Source: Skeletonema tropicum (lineage: Eukaryota > Bacillariophyta > Thalassiosirophyceae > Thalassiosirales > Thalassiosiraceae). Taken from it: DNA of 64,000 bases. Positions 41,533-51,371 of this stretch are shown one piece after another. The translations under genes were made by a program, and so were the position numbers. The DNA is taken from assembly GCA_037178625.1 (NCBI GenBank), contig CM074129.1, forward strand, positions 682,001 through 746,000, given 5' to 3'. The notes under the pieces were generated by a model. That model searched no databases and had not been told where the DNA came from. It worked only from the letters and a program-made list of their open reading frames with translations. Position 1 is the first letter of the stretch. The number at the start of each line of letters is the position of its first letter.

Positions 41533-42513
41533 TCAGTTCAACTCCAGAAAGGGGAGAACATTCTTGATAATGATGCCCGCACTAGATGTGATACGAAGGT
41601 TATTCCTCTCATATTTAGCATCGACCTTTATTTTCATTGCTTTCGTCCCTTCGACAGATTCTTTCTCGTCAATCTTGGCCTTCCACAGAGCAAGTTCAAG
41701 TAGTGTGGTGGCCTCCTTCAATAGTACTTTGTGTACAGCTTTGTAGTATTCCAATCGTCGGATGACTGACCTGATCCATTGCTGTATAGCTGGAGTCTTG
41801 TCTCCTGATCCCTCCTGCTGGAAAATGCAACTTCCACCCCGGACATTGAGGAGATATTGATTGATTCGATCGATTCCTCTCTTCATTTCATTTCTCCAGC
41901 TCTCCATATGCAAAGATTCAACAGTATTATGGATCCCCCCAACTAGATCCACTGTTGACAAATTCGGACAGTTATTGAATGCACCATCTTCGATCATATC
42001 ATCTTTCAATGGCAAGGCGATTCGTTCGAATTTACGGCAGGTTTGGAATGCGTCTTCCTTTATTGTGTCAAGATCTTCACCGCATTCCACATCAGATAAG
42101 TCAGCGCACCAGCGGAATACCATCTTTCCAATGGTCTTCACAGAAGGCATTCGGACATTTTTCAACTTGGTGCAAAAGAAGGCATTGTCCCCAATTCTTT
42201 CCAGCCTGTCACCAAATTCTACATCTGTTAAAGCGGTACCATGGAATGCTGAGTCTTTGATGATCTTGACGCCCAGCAATTTAATGCATCCCCTCAACGA
42301 GAGGCATCCGCAGAACACTTCCTCCTCAATAATTTCGATCTCATCGTGAAACTCCACATAAATGAGATCATAACGTTGTTTGAATGCTCGTGCAGGAATA
42401 ATTTTGACGGATCTATGGATTCTGGCACGTCTGACACGATCGGGCACAACTTGATTGGCGCCCATGTAGACAAAAATCTCATCATCATCATCATCTCGCT
42501 GTGCCTCCGCCAT
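41533..42513 (-). CDS. LRR_5 (BspA-type) leucine-rich repeat protein
   Basis: A 326-aa protein. After an acidic start (MAEAQRDDDDDEIFVYMGAN) comes a cap with VPDRVRRARIHRSVKIIPARA, then about six BspA-type LRRs of the form I-x-x-x-A-F-x-x-C-x-x-L-x-x-V-x-L, ending near NCPNLSTVDLVGG. A C-terminal helical region follows (INQYLLNVRGG, QQWIRSVIRRLEYY, LLELALWKAKID). This architecture is greatly expanded in centric and raphid diatoms; the repeats are presumed to bind proteins, but the role is unknown. A truncated relative lies at 18716-19087. The start is the first Met; there are no introns. Confidence 0.72.
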   Translation of the reverse strand: MAEAQRDDDDDEIFVYMGANQVVPDRVRRARIHRSVKIIPARAFKQRYDLIYVEFHDEIEIIEEEVFCGCLSLRGCIKLLGVKIIKDSAFHGTALTDVEFGDRLERIGDNAFFCTKLKNVRMPSVKTIGKMVFRWCADLSDVECGEDLDTIKEDAFQTCRKFERIALPLKDDMIEDGAFNNCPNLSTVDLVGGIHNTVESLHMESWRNEMKRGIDRINQYLLNVRGGSCIFQQEGSGDKTPAIQQWIRSVIRRLEYYKAVHKVLLKEATTLLELALWKAKIDEKESVEGTKAMKIKVDAKYERNNLRITSSAGIIIKNVLPFLELN

Positions 42514-42519
42514 GGTGTT

Positions 42520-43170
42520 ATTATTTCACTTCCTTCCTTCTTGATAGAGCTGTAGTACGCGGCGGTACGAGATGGCCTCCTCTCTGCTTAGGTACTCATA
42601 GTTGCATGCCGTGCTACTGCTATTTAGCCGAAGACTTCATGGTTCATGGTGCGTGGAAGGTGGTGGCGGGCGGGCGGCGGGCGGGCGGAGTTAGTTGGGC
42701 AACTCTATCTGCTGCTGCCAAAGAAAGCTAGTGAGACAGTACAGTAAATGCGAAATATTTGTCATTTTGAATTTTGAATGCTTTCATTTCTCATTTTGAA
42801 TCTACCAGTTCGCATATTCATGAAACAATAAGCTTACCAGCTACCAGCTCTCTCTATCTCTAGAGAGAGTAGAGTGACGCTTCCGCGAGAGGACACGGCC
42901 TTCACCATGAACATGAAGTCTCACAGCAGTAAGTCGACTATTGAATCAGCGATTCATGTTGTTTGTTCTACTTCTACTAATGTCTATAAGTAGTATCATC
43001 TTTGCTCTTGGTCTTGGTCTTGGCCGTCTCATTATTTTCTGCACAACATCGTTTTTATCATCATCATTTGCTCATCATTTCTTTTATGCCGTCATATGAC
43101 AAGCAGATACTAAATAATCAGGTTCAATCGTTATCGTATCACGTGCACACTTACACTTACACTTCCATCA
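42520..43170. other. Intergenic, no gene recognised
   Basis: Contains GGCGGGCGG runs (42660-42690) and a CTCTAGAGAGAG palindrome near 42845-42865 that recurs beside other loci in the window (37303, 47955). Nothing else was seen. Confidence 0.35.
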
Positions 43171-43176
43171 CCATTC

Positions 43177-43581
43177 ATGCCGAACAAACTCATCCGCATC
43201 AGCACAATGGGCATCGAAGATGTACGAACCACCGCCGCCGAAACAAACTTACAACATCAAGACTACGATGGGTGCAGTCTCAGCAAGGCAGGGACCGACA
43301 CCACACTACTAATTGATAACACAACCTCTGCTAGAGGACCTACTACCAAAAAATGTCCAAGTCCAAGTATGACTCACATTCTGCAAGTAGAATTGTCCAA
43401 TGTGGCCAATGTCCTCCCACTCCCACTCCCATTCCCACTCCCACCTCCGGATAATAATGATACTTCATTCGAGGTGGACGGTTGTGGTCATCTCTCATGA
43501 TATAGCTTGGATGTTGTAGAGTCGAATGTGGATGAATCTTCTGAGAAAGATGAATCGGCTGTTGAAGTGACATGTATCTAA
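43177..43581 (+). CDS. Short hypothetical protein with in-frame TGA
   Basis: An ORF of about 107 codons from an ATG at or near 43177/43207 with a Pro/Leu repeat (LPLPLPFPLPPP) and a TGA at 43498-43500. The same frame continues open for 26 codons to TAA with a Glu/Ser/Val composition (VVESNVDESSEKDESAVEV). Coding potential is modest. It may be a decayed or false gene. Confidence 0.25.
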
Positions 43582-43599
43582 TTATTATTATGAATCATT

Positions 43600-45210
43600 T
43601 TGGAAAAAAGAGAGGGTGAGTGAGAGGACAATAATCTGTATCTCTCGACTGCTCCATTTTAGTGGAAGGATGGTATATACAACTTGGACATCATTCCTCC
43701 TCCGGTATAATTGGATTGTAACAATAAAAGTGGTTGATAAGGAGGGACACGACTTAACGGCAATTTATGGTGATTTGCGCAAAAGACAAAGTTTAATGTC
43801 TGCATGAAAACGACTCAGGGCATCATAACAGTGAATAGGAGATAAGAAGATTGACGACATGCTTGGAAGAGATCTTTTGTAGTACTGGGTAAATCGAGAC
43901 ATATCATTATAATCTTGTAAATACAATGTGCTCTCCTTAGGATCAGCGTGCATCCATCTACATGTGGCTTCAGATAATGCGCCCCCCCCATCAGATCAGC
44001 TATCACATCAGTAAGTTTCTTCTCCGACATCAGGACTTTCACACACGGAAAGCTCACGCTCATTCTCACGCTCCATGGCGGCTCAATACGAGTCGCAGAG
44101 AGGATGTTCTTGTTCTTGTTCAGAGTGCGGCTAGTAATACCCTTTGTAGACTAGACTATATCGATGCTGCAAAATTGGAGTAAAAGCTTCTTGGACAATG
44201 CTTTCTTCACTGGTTGGTTCCTGATCCAACCAACAGTTGATCTCACTCTTCAACTATAGAGCCCTACCCAAGGCGAGGGATCCCACTTGAATCAGTACCA
44301 GAAGTCAAACGGGACGTTTAGACTATCGTACCAATTAGCTGAATCTCTCGAGAGCGACCAACCGGCATGTACACCGAGGAAATCATGGTACGGCTCCAAG
44401 AGCTTTGGCTTGCGTTGCTAGAAGGCGATGGGTTGAGTGCATATGAAACTAGGCACCTCGACAATGCTCTGAGATTTGCAACTCAAGCCTTACAGACGGT
44501 CGGGTGCATCATTCCAGATCAAATTCTGAAGAATTTCGGCGAGGCTCTAGGAATGCCAGAACACAAGTATCAGATCCCACTTCAGATTGAGATTTCCCAT
44601 GACAAGTAAGTTTCACAAGGAGTGGAAACTCAAAGAGGGCAGGATATCAATGGAGCGCTTGAAACTTCCAAGGTACTCAACTTGCTAAAGTTGGATATGT
44701 GTTGACATCGAGGGTGGGTAACTTACTTAGCATAGTTGGAACGGGAAGCAAGGCTACAACTCTAAAGTTCTGGAATGATGAAGTCCAAAACTCTCCAAGC
44801 CATCGGTGACGTCGTCAAGGCTGCTATTACTGATGGAGACGATGTCATAGGAGCTTTCGGCTATGGTTGTTGTACTTAAGTTGTTGTCCATTGTCAATGA
44901 CATTCCTTTGAATGTGGTCTCATCACCTTGGAGCGATCTCACGCACGATCAGCTGTAGCAGTCGATGGGTACCCTGGATAGGAGTACCGTACCTGTGAAT
45001 AGGGTTCCAGGTTCCACGTGTCCAGGTGCAAGAAGGCTCGTGTAGATTCAGAATGAAAGGGAAGTCTGAAGTCTGCGAGTGTAGTGCCGAAGGGTGCTTA
45101 GGGCCGCGAGACAAATATAGAGAATGAGCCTTAACCGGTGACAACTTTATATACCTAGCCTTGTTGATAGATCTCCCATCAAATATTCAATGAGAACGGA
45201 TAAGAGAGGT
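43600..45210. other. Gene-poor stretch
   Basis: One ORF at 44367-44609 (80 aa: MYTEEIMVRLQELWLALLEG, then ETRHLDNALRFATQALQ) has a helical, plausibly coding look and could be a small gene or an exon. Everything else is short and unsupported. No RNA gene was seen. Confidence 0.3.
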
Positions 45211-45214
45211 TCCA

Positions 45215-46610
45215 CTGGTACAAAATTCACGTAGAAACTGCTCACCGTAGGAATTCAACCAAATTTGTAGGAATTCAAAACCTTGACGAAACGTGACGCG
45301 CCCTCTTCCCGCCAATTTTTTTATTAGTAAAATGCTCTAGCTTTGGGTCCGAGCGGCCAAAATTAGCGTAATGGAATTTCAAAAGGGTGAAATTTCACTA
45401 CTGCAACTTTCGTGAAATTTACAGGGTGAAAGTTGCACCAATTTTGGCCAACAATGAAATTTCACAAAAATTCTGGCGCGAACGGATGGTACTGAACCAA
45501 CACGTAGCACAAAAATAACCTAAGACCCTTCATTCCACCAACCACCAAACCCCAAAGAACACCACGCACCATGATGAGATGCGGAGGAGAGTTAAAAAGG
45601 ATTTTGAGGACTTTGATACTCAAAACAATGACTGGTTTCATTCTTTTGACGTTCCACTTCCATCGCTTCCATCTTTGGAACAGCTGCAACAGAACAACAA
45701 GTCTTTTAGTATCAAAAATGTGGTACAGTATGTGGAATCAACTGGTGCTATTTCTGGTCGCATCACGTGGTTTGAATGTTATGCAGGATCATCTGACTTC
45801 TATCGATTGGTTGCTAAGCCTCTAATGTCTATGGGAACTGTCGGATCGATGGATTGTGAGCGTAGGGCCAAACCTCTGAAGAACAGCATTCTTGTGAAGG
45901 ATAGGAATAGGATGAAGGATCCAACTGGTGTTGCACTTCTTCGAGGGAAGGAAAACCTCCGTCATATCATGGATGCGAAGAAGATGCTTGGAAAGAAGCT
46001 TGCTGACAGTCTCTCTTAGAGTGATGTGTTGACTGCAGAGTGCAAAGTATTACGACTATCTCAGGATAAGCTAGAGTGAAATTTAATCCCTTGAAATTTC
46101 TGAAATTTCTGAAATTTCAACCTGCAATTTTCAACCCCCTCCAAAAATGGTGAAATTCCATTACGCTAGCCAAAATTAAGTTTCAGGGAAGTGGTTTACA
46201 TGCTATTCCCGAGATACTATCCTTTAGGTGACTATTATGTGAGTGTATACTGCGCTGGGTAGGTGATGAAAGCGTATATTTTCGTCGAGCTATGCATTTG
46301 AAGGTACCCTCTAGCTTCATGCTAGTCATGATGGCTGATGGCCGGCCAAATTTGTCTAGCAAAAAGCTAGTGTACTCTCACATGCATTTCTCAGCAGAGA
46401 GTTGGAATTATCGGCCAACCAACATATGTACAGAACCCCCATTACGGTCGACAAAAGGATGGTAGTACCTTTAAAGCCGGTACATCAACTCTGTCAATCT
46501 CGATTTTGGCCGCTCGGACCCAAAGCTAGAGCATTTCACTAATAAAAAAATTGGCGGGAAGGGGGCGCGTCACGTTTCGTCGATTTTTTTTTACGTGGAT
46601 TTTGTACCAG
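45215..46610 (+). mobile_element. 1.4-kb hAT-like element, internally deleted
   Basis: Inverted ends start CTGGTACAAAATTCACGTA (left) and its near-complement at 46592-46610. After a gap they resume as a strong ~78-bp arm (GACGAAACGTGACGCGCC ... GGGTCCGAGCGGCCAAAAT). Subterminal GGTGAAATTTCAC-type boxes occur inside both arms (45388-45480, 46080-46165). The only ORF encodes a transposase C-terminus, so the body was probably deleted. Flanks do not give a clear 8-bp duplication. Confidence 0.6.
45579..46019 (+). pseudogene. hAT-type transposase C-terminal fragment
   Basis: 146 codons. The distal half (VGSMDCERRAKPLKNSILVK, then DRNRMKDPTGVALLRGKENL) fits the hAT C-terminal dimerisation region: the E-R-x-F/x-K-x-x-K-x-x-x-R-N-R-M pattern. 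The BED finger and DDE/RNase H core are missing. The frame is open and preceded by an ATG, so a small protein could be made, perhaps able to dimerise with full-length enzymes. Confidence 0.5.
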
Positions 46611-46763
46611 AGTTCTACGTACGGGGTGGGTGAGCGTCTGGAACCCCGCTTATGCATTACATATATACTTATTTGAACGAGGGGCCAAAATGCTCAAACA
46701 TTCAGTGTACATCTCATTTGTTTAGATTTTCACATATAAATTGACTCTAGTTCGCTAGTCTAA

Positions 46764-47897
46764 TTACATTGAATGTTGCTTGCCTAGTGTAAATCTGCGC
46801 CTCCTTTGAATGAGAGACGAATTTATTCCGAAAGCCCATGAGTTTCCAATACCGCTGAAGAGATTGATGTCATTGCAATCCTGCTCTTCGGTAGTACTAA
46901 TACTTCTATCGTTGCTATAATGGCTCTCATTCTCATCATCGGTATGCGTTCCACGTGCAGGCCACATTACATCATCATCATATATGCTGTTCTGTCCCTC
47001 ATCATCATGCCCTCCTACCCCTGCTCCCGTTGTAGCATGTGAGGACATCTCATCACTTCCTACACCATCTAGATAAGGATCATTCAAAGCAGGCCAATGC
47101 TCTGGCATCAGAGAAGATGCCGATAACGTTTCATCGGCTGTCATGTTGGTGCCGATTGAGGCCTTGCGACCACTCTGGGGCTGCTGCACATCATGGGACA
47201 TGGTATCTCGATCTTCTCGTCGTGTTTGCCTGTTCCCCAAAATATTCGCCTGTAGTGATTTACGGAGGGCATTGTTTTCTATCTGAAGTTGTAAGTTGTG
47301 CAGGAGAAGATGCGAGTTGGAGTCGAGGAGCATTTTAATCGACCCATTTTTTCGTTCGCCCTTTCTCCGCCCCATTGAGAGGATGCTGCTGCGGAGAGAA
47401 GTTGCAGAGCAGCTGGAGCCGTCGAGGCCGGGCCTAGCCGATTCGTCTAGACCAGGCTGCCTATAATGAGCAATCTCGTCGACTAATGTACTTTTCTCTG
47501 CTAAAAGTGCCTCCTTATCCAACATGCATCTATTCAAACTCGCTTTGAGCTCGTCAATCTCTGCCCGATGGTTCGCCAATTGGAGCTTCAACTCGACGAT
47601 CTCATTGATGTATTCTGCTGTGACATCTTGGCCATCATTTTCTGTCTTGGTCTTTTCAAGAAGTTGTGTGCATGAAACCGCACTCGGGATAGGCGAGTGC
47701 TCCGTCTCCGGCTCCATGTTCAGCTTGTAATCATAATAGCCTGGGTCATGAATTTGAGCGAGGTCTCCTAAATGGCCATCAATCTCCGGCCAATTGACAT
47801 CTGAAGTACTTATAGTTGAGTCATCTTCATGTCCGCGGTTGTCGCTGAGAACAAAAGGAGGAGAGTTGGCTTCATCGGTTCCATTTACGGCTGCCAT
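46764..47897 (-). CDS. Coiled-coil hypothetical protein
   Basis: A 377-aa single-exon protein. The acidic, disordered N-terminal third is followed by a clear coiled coil at about residues 94-150 (INEIVELKLQLANHRAEIDE, LKASLNRCMLDKEALLAEKS) and a second short helix near 194-216 (HLLLHNLQLQIENNALRKSL). Low-complexity acidic sequence then runs to a basic end (IQRRRRFTLGKQ). No named domain. The ATG at 47895-47897 is the first in frame. The length, smooth frame and absence of nearby inverted ends favour a resident gene. Confidence 0.55.
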   Translation of the reverse strand: MAAVNGTDEANSPPFVLSDNRGHEDDSTISTSDVNWPEIDGHLGDLAQIHDPGYYDYKLNMEPETEHSPIPSAVSCTQLLEKTKTENDGQDVTAEYINEIVELKLQLANHRAEIDELKASLNRCMLDKEALLAEKSTLVDEIAHYRQPGLDESARPGLDGSSCSATSLRSSILSMGRRKGERKNGSIKMLLDSNSHLLLHNLQLQIENNALRKSLQANILGNRQTRREDRDTMSHDVQQPQSGRKASIGTNMTADETLSASSLMPEHWPALNDPYLDGVGSDEMSSHATTGAGVGGHDDEGQNSIYDDDVMWPARGTHTDDENESHYSNDRSISTTEEQDCNDINLFSGIGNSWAFGINSSLIQRRRRFTLGKQHSM

Positions 47898-47899
47898 TT

Positions 47900-48480
47900 T
47901 TATCTCGAATGCGAATGCAACACTTACAACAATTGTGAGATGTGATAAGTTCTCTCTCTCTAGAGAGATGGAAAGGAGTATGATTTGCTAATGCTTAATG
48001 CTTATGTCTGAAATTCTTATGTACTGGCGACTGGCGACTGCATGTCAAATTTATAAGATTCGGTACCCAGCAGTCCCGAGACAGTTTGCATCATCATTTT
48101 AGCATTTTCTGCATCTATGTATCTGTTGCGGTTTTGAAGGGTACATAAGGCACACGGTGGATTCGAGACTATTCGAGACCGCGGCAGACGACATTTGTGT
48201 GACTCCGACTTTGAACTAATTCCTACGTAGAGGGTAGTTAGTGAGTTCGACCAATAAAACACCCCTGAGACGGCAACACCCAACATATTCGTGTTCCCCA
48301 GACTCTTGCGAGTTAGAATATGCTGGGTGTTGCCGTCTCACTAGTTGGTTGTCAAAAGCATTCACCCCTAAAATATCTAGTGTATACAAACGGTATTAAC
48401 GTTTTTGTGCGTGAGATCATTATGAGAACTCCTGCTTTTAGATTTTGAAATCTAGTTTGTTTTGGCGCCAAGCATCATTT
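47900..48480. other. Intergenic region with a foldback element
   Basis: Contains a CTCTCTCTAGAGAGA palindrome at about 47953-47968 and the hairpin listed at 48266-48340. No gene was recognised. Confidence 0.4.
48266..48340. repeat. 75-nt foldback element
   Basis: TGAGACGGCAACACCCAACA...TTC (48266-48290) is mirrored at 48316-48340 with about 23 of 25 positions paired. The short loop contains GTGTTCCCCAGACTCTTGCG. Probably a minimal foldback repeat. Confidence 0.65.
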
Positions 48481-48487
48481 CTACATT

Positions 48488-50036
48488 TTGTGCACACATT
48501 TACTAGCAAAACCATGGCGACTTCCGCCCTCCAATTCTAGCCGCAATAGAGGAAGTGGGAGCCACCGAAATGCGCCGAATGTGGTGTCTGTCTACATACT
48601 CCAGTGTCAGGTGCCTCCGGGCAATTTGTTACTCCATCATCTTCGAAAACATCAAAACGTGGCAGAGATCATCTGCAGCAATGGTGGCTCCCCAGCGTCG
48701 TTCAACGAGAGGTCACGATCACTCAGCCCCAATGAAGCTAACCGGTCCTTCTCAATTATTCCGTTGTCGCGAAGCAGCAGTGACATGGTTCATCTTCCCT
48801 CTTGATGCGAGTATTTTGATCACTTGAAAGTGATGTGTTCTAGTTGCAGGCGTGTGTTAGATGAAGCGAAAGACGGAATCCTCAACTACGCCCTACGCAG
48901 CAGCAACTCGAGGATGAGTTAAAGCGTCTTAAGCAGCAATTGGAGACTGAATTTGCGGAACTGGTCAACAGCACGAAAGAAAATTCCAACCTTGCTGATT
49001 ACACTGTCATGCTCATGGAGCAGCTCAGCATTACCAACAATACAATTTTGTCATGGTGGTCATTCGAAAAGAAAGTTTGAGGAAGTGTGTTGAAGAAGAA
49101 TGGTTGTGACAGGCAAACTTACTTTGAAGCACAAATGGTCGGTAACCATTACATAAATTATGCGGATCATAGTGAAGTCATATACAGTGACATGTTCGAG
49201 AGTTTGATCCAATCATCGTACAATAAGATCTGAAGGAAGAGTTGAATAATTTCACATTGCGAATGAAGGAAGTTGTGTCTCCATGGTTCAAAATCCAACG
49301 AGTAATCAAATCCATCAATAAGCAGTCCGGCAAGACAATTAGTGACTTTGAAGCGAACATTAAGAAGCTCAACGATCTCATTGTCAAGCTATTAGTCACA
49401 GACGTACCGATTGCCGAGTGGAAGTCAAAACTTCCTGCATTCCCCAAAAGTCATCTCCTCTTCATAGGCCATCTTCTTGACCAGCTGACTATGTGGGGAA
49501 CTCTTGGCGGTTTTGACGAGCAAAACATCTAAAGCGCCCATGCAATCTGGAACCAATGGATGTGTCAGATGGGCGCTACTCGCGGGAAGGAACTCAAGAA
49601 GAAGGTCTTAATTCAGTATTACTTGAAGAATGCCGAATTCATACAATCTAATGTTTTGCATTTGGAAGAGGAGTCAAAGCGTCCTAATATATATGCTTAC
49701 CGGCATCCCAGAGCAGAAGATGTCAAAATAGATAATAGCACTGTTGCCGAGAGACAAATTGGTACTGTCGAGGTCGACGAAAGATCTTCAGTCACAGACA
49801 TCAATGGGGAGGTTGCTCTCCATCAACCTCTGATGGTAGTCGATCCATCTACAGCTGCAGATGATAATGGCGATGGCGCAGTCGGAAATGATGCCAAGGA
49901 AACGGCGCAGGTGAACGTATCGTATCCTGTCAGCACTTGTTCTCATTGCAGGAAGCGCTTACTTAATGTGGCTCTCCGTGTTCACATGTTTGAGGCACAT
50001 GGTGTTACTCTTTGTGCTGAAGCCGAACCTTGGTAA
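48488..50036 (+). pseudogene. Decayed element-encoded protein with C2H2-like finger
   Basis: Pieces in the plus strand are interrupted by stops. A coiled-coil part (48900-49075, LEDELKRLKQQLETEFAELV) ends at TGA 49078. The same frame goes on (GSVLKKNGCDRQTYFEAQMV, GNHY) to TGA 49231. After a frame change, 49242-50036 reads through with one TAA at 49530-49532: FPKSHLLFIGHLLDQLTMWG...FDEQNI-stop-SAHAIWNQW, ending in CSHCRKRLLNVALRVHMFEA, H. The PK-x-H-L-L...H-x-x-D...WG-x-x-G-x-F-E-Q...ESxHA pattern recalls uncharacterised transposon-borne proteins in algae and invertebrates; this is recalled, not searched. It is clearly non-functional here. Confidence 0.5.
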
Positions 50037-51371
50037 TCGATAATTAGTACCAAATCATATGAGGCGAAGAATGATGCAGCCACTTATGTCTTCATTTTTG
50101 CGTTGGAACGGCATAATGGCATAGATTGTAGTACATAGTAACAAGTTGACGGAAGCTACGATCGACATGGTGCTTCTCATCAGATTTTTGGATTTCAGGG
50201 TTAGCGATAGTTAGCGATCACAAATGCTAAGGCGATCCACCGTGGGCAGTCTCTTGTTCTGAGTTCGGCCTTTGAATCGATTTTGCTTCCATCGCGCGAT
50301 GGGTCTCAAAATTTTTAGCCCCACATGGGGCTAAAAATGTGCTTGACGTTGTTAGCCATTACTACACCAATACTACGTCGATCCTGCCGGTTCAAAGACC
50401 AATATTATTCCATTCAGTTAGTTTGGAGTGCATACGCAACTTGGCTTGATGAGGTTCCATCCACACGCCGAGATGTTGGGGGGGTCAAATCAGATGCATC
50501 GGCGTCGTCGAGCGGCTAATGTGTGATTTAGATTCAAAAATCACACACCTCACAAAAAGCATCCACACCATGGTGCAACACATGGCATTATCGACCATGA
50601 AATAAAGAATAGCAACAACTCCAACGCACTCTCTACCCCAAAATTTTGTGCTGAATCCATTTTTGAGGTCGGTGGGGCCTGAATCTCAACGGATACGGCT
50701 GTATAATGATGTGAACATAATACATGTAAATTCAACACATTCGACATCACCAGAACCGGCCTCGTATATTCGCACCGACGCAAATACGATGCCACACGCA
50801 ATAATTCCTGATAATATATACCCATGCCGAAGTAATGGTGAGTTGGTGGCCGCTGCATTGCACAGAGAATTGAGAACATCACGTATTCGCTGCGCAGCGA
50901 CATGTGTATGGAGAGCATGCCGATCACCAACTTGGCCGCTGTGTGTGGGGCAGCAATCGATGCAATGGAGTCACCAAACGTCACCCCTCGTCTCTACCAT
51001 ATAGTAAGTGGCAAATGGTGTGTTATTCCTGGTTTATAATGCGATAGACCTTCCCCAAACACTATGTTAAGGAATTGAGTTCATAACAATCAAAAATAGG
51101 GCACATCAAAATAAAATAGAGTGGAATTAATCATTTTAAGTAGCTCAAGATGACCCAAAACCGTCATGTGTATGTATTGAGTGAAATGTATGGGTATTAT
51201 TCAGTGTATCATTCCTGACATGGCCAAAGTAGAGGTGAATTGATTGTAATACGATGATTTTATGCACTTAATGGTGCGTATTATTTCTCTTCACAGATGA
51301 TGATATCAAGCAATCCCCGTTAGGAACAACTAACTAGCCGATGGTAATAACTTCGGGATATTTATCACAGC

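Noticed and set aside
42294..42494. Antisense or alternate-frame ORFs within the LRR gene
   Set aside because: Explained by the LRR coding frame at 41533-42513.
50550..50984. 144-aa minus-strand ORF in palindrome-ended element copy 2
   Set aside because: Partly similar to an ORF in copy 1 (30464-30694), but the frames break and the likeness is explained by general DNA similarity; no codon-level constraint visible.
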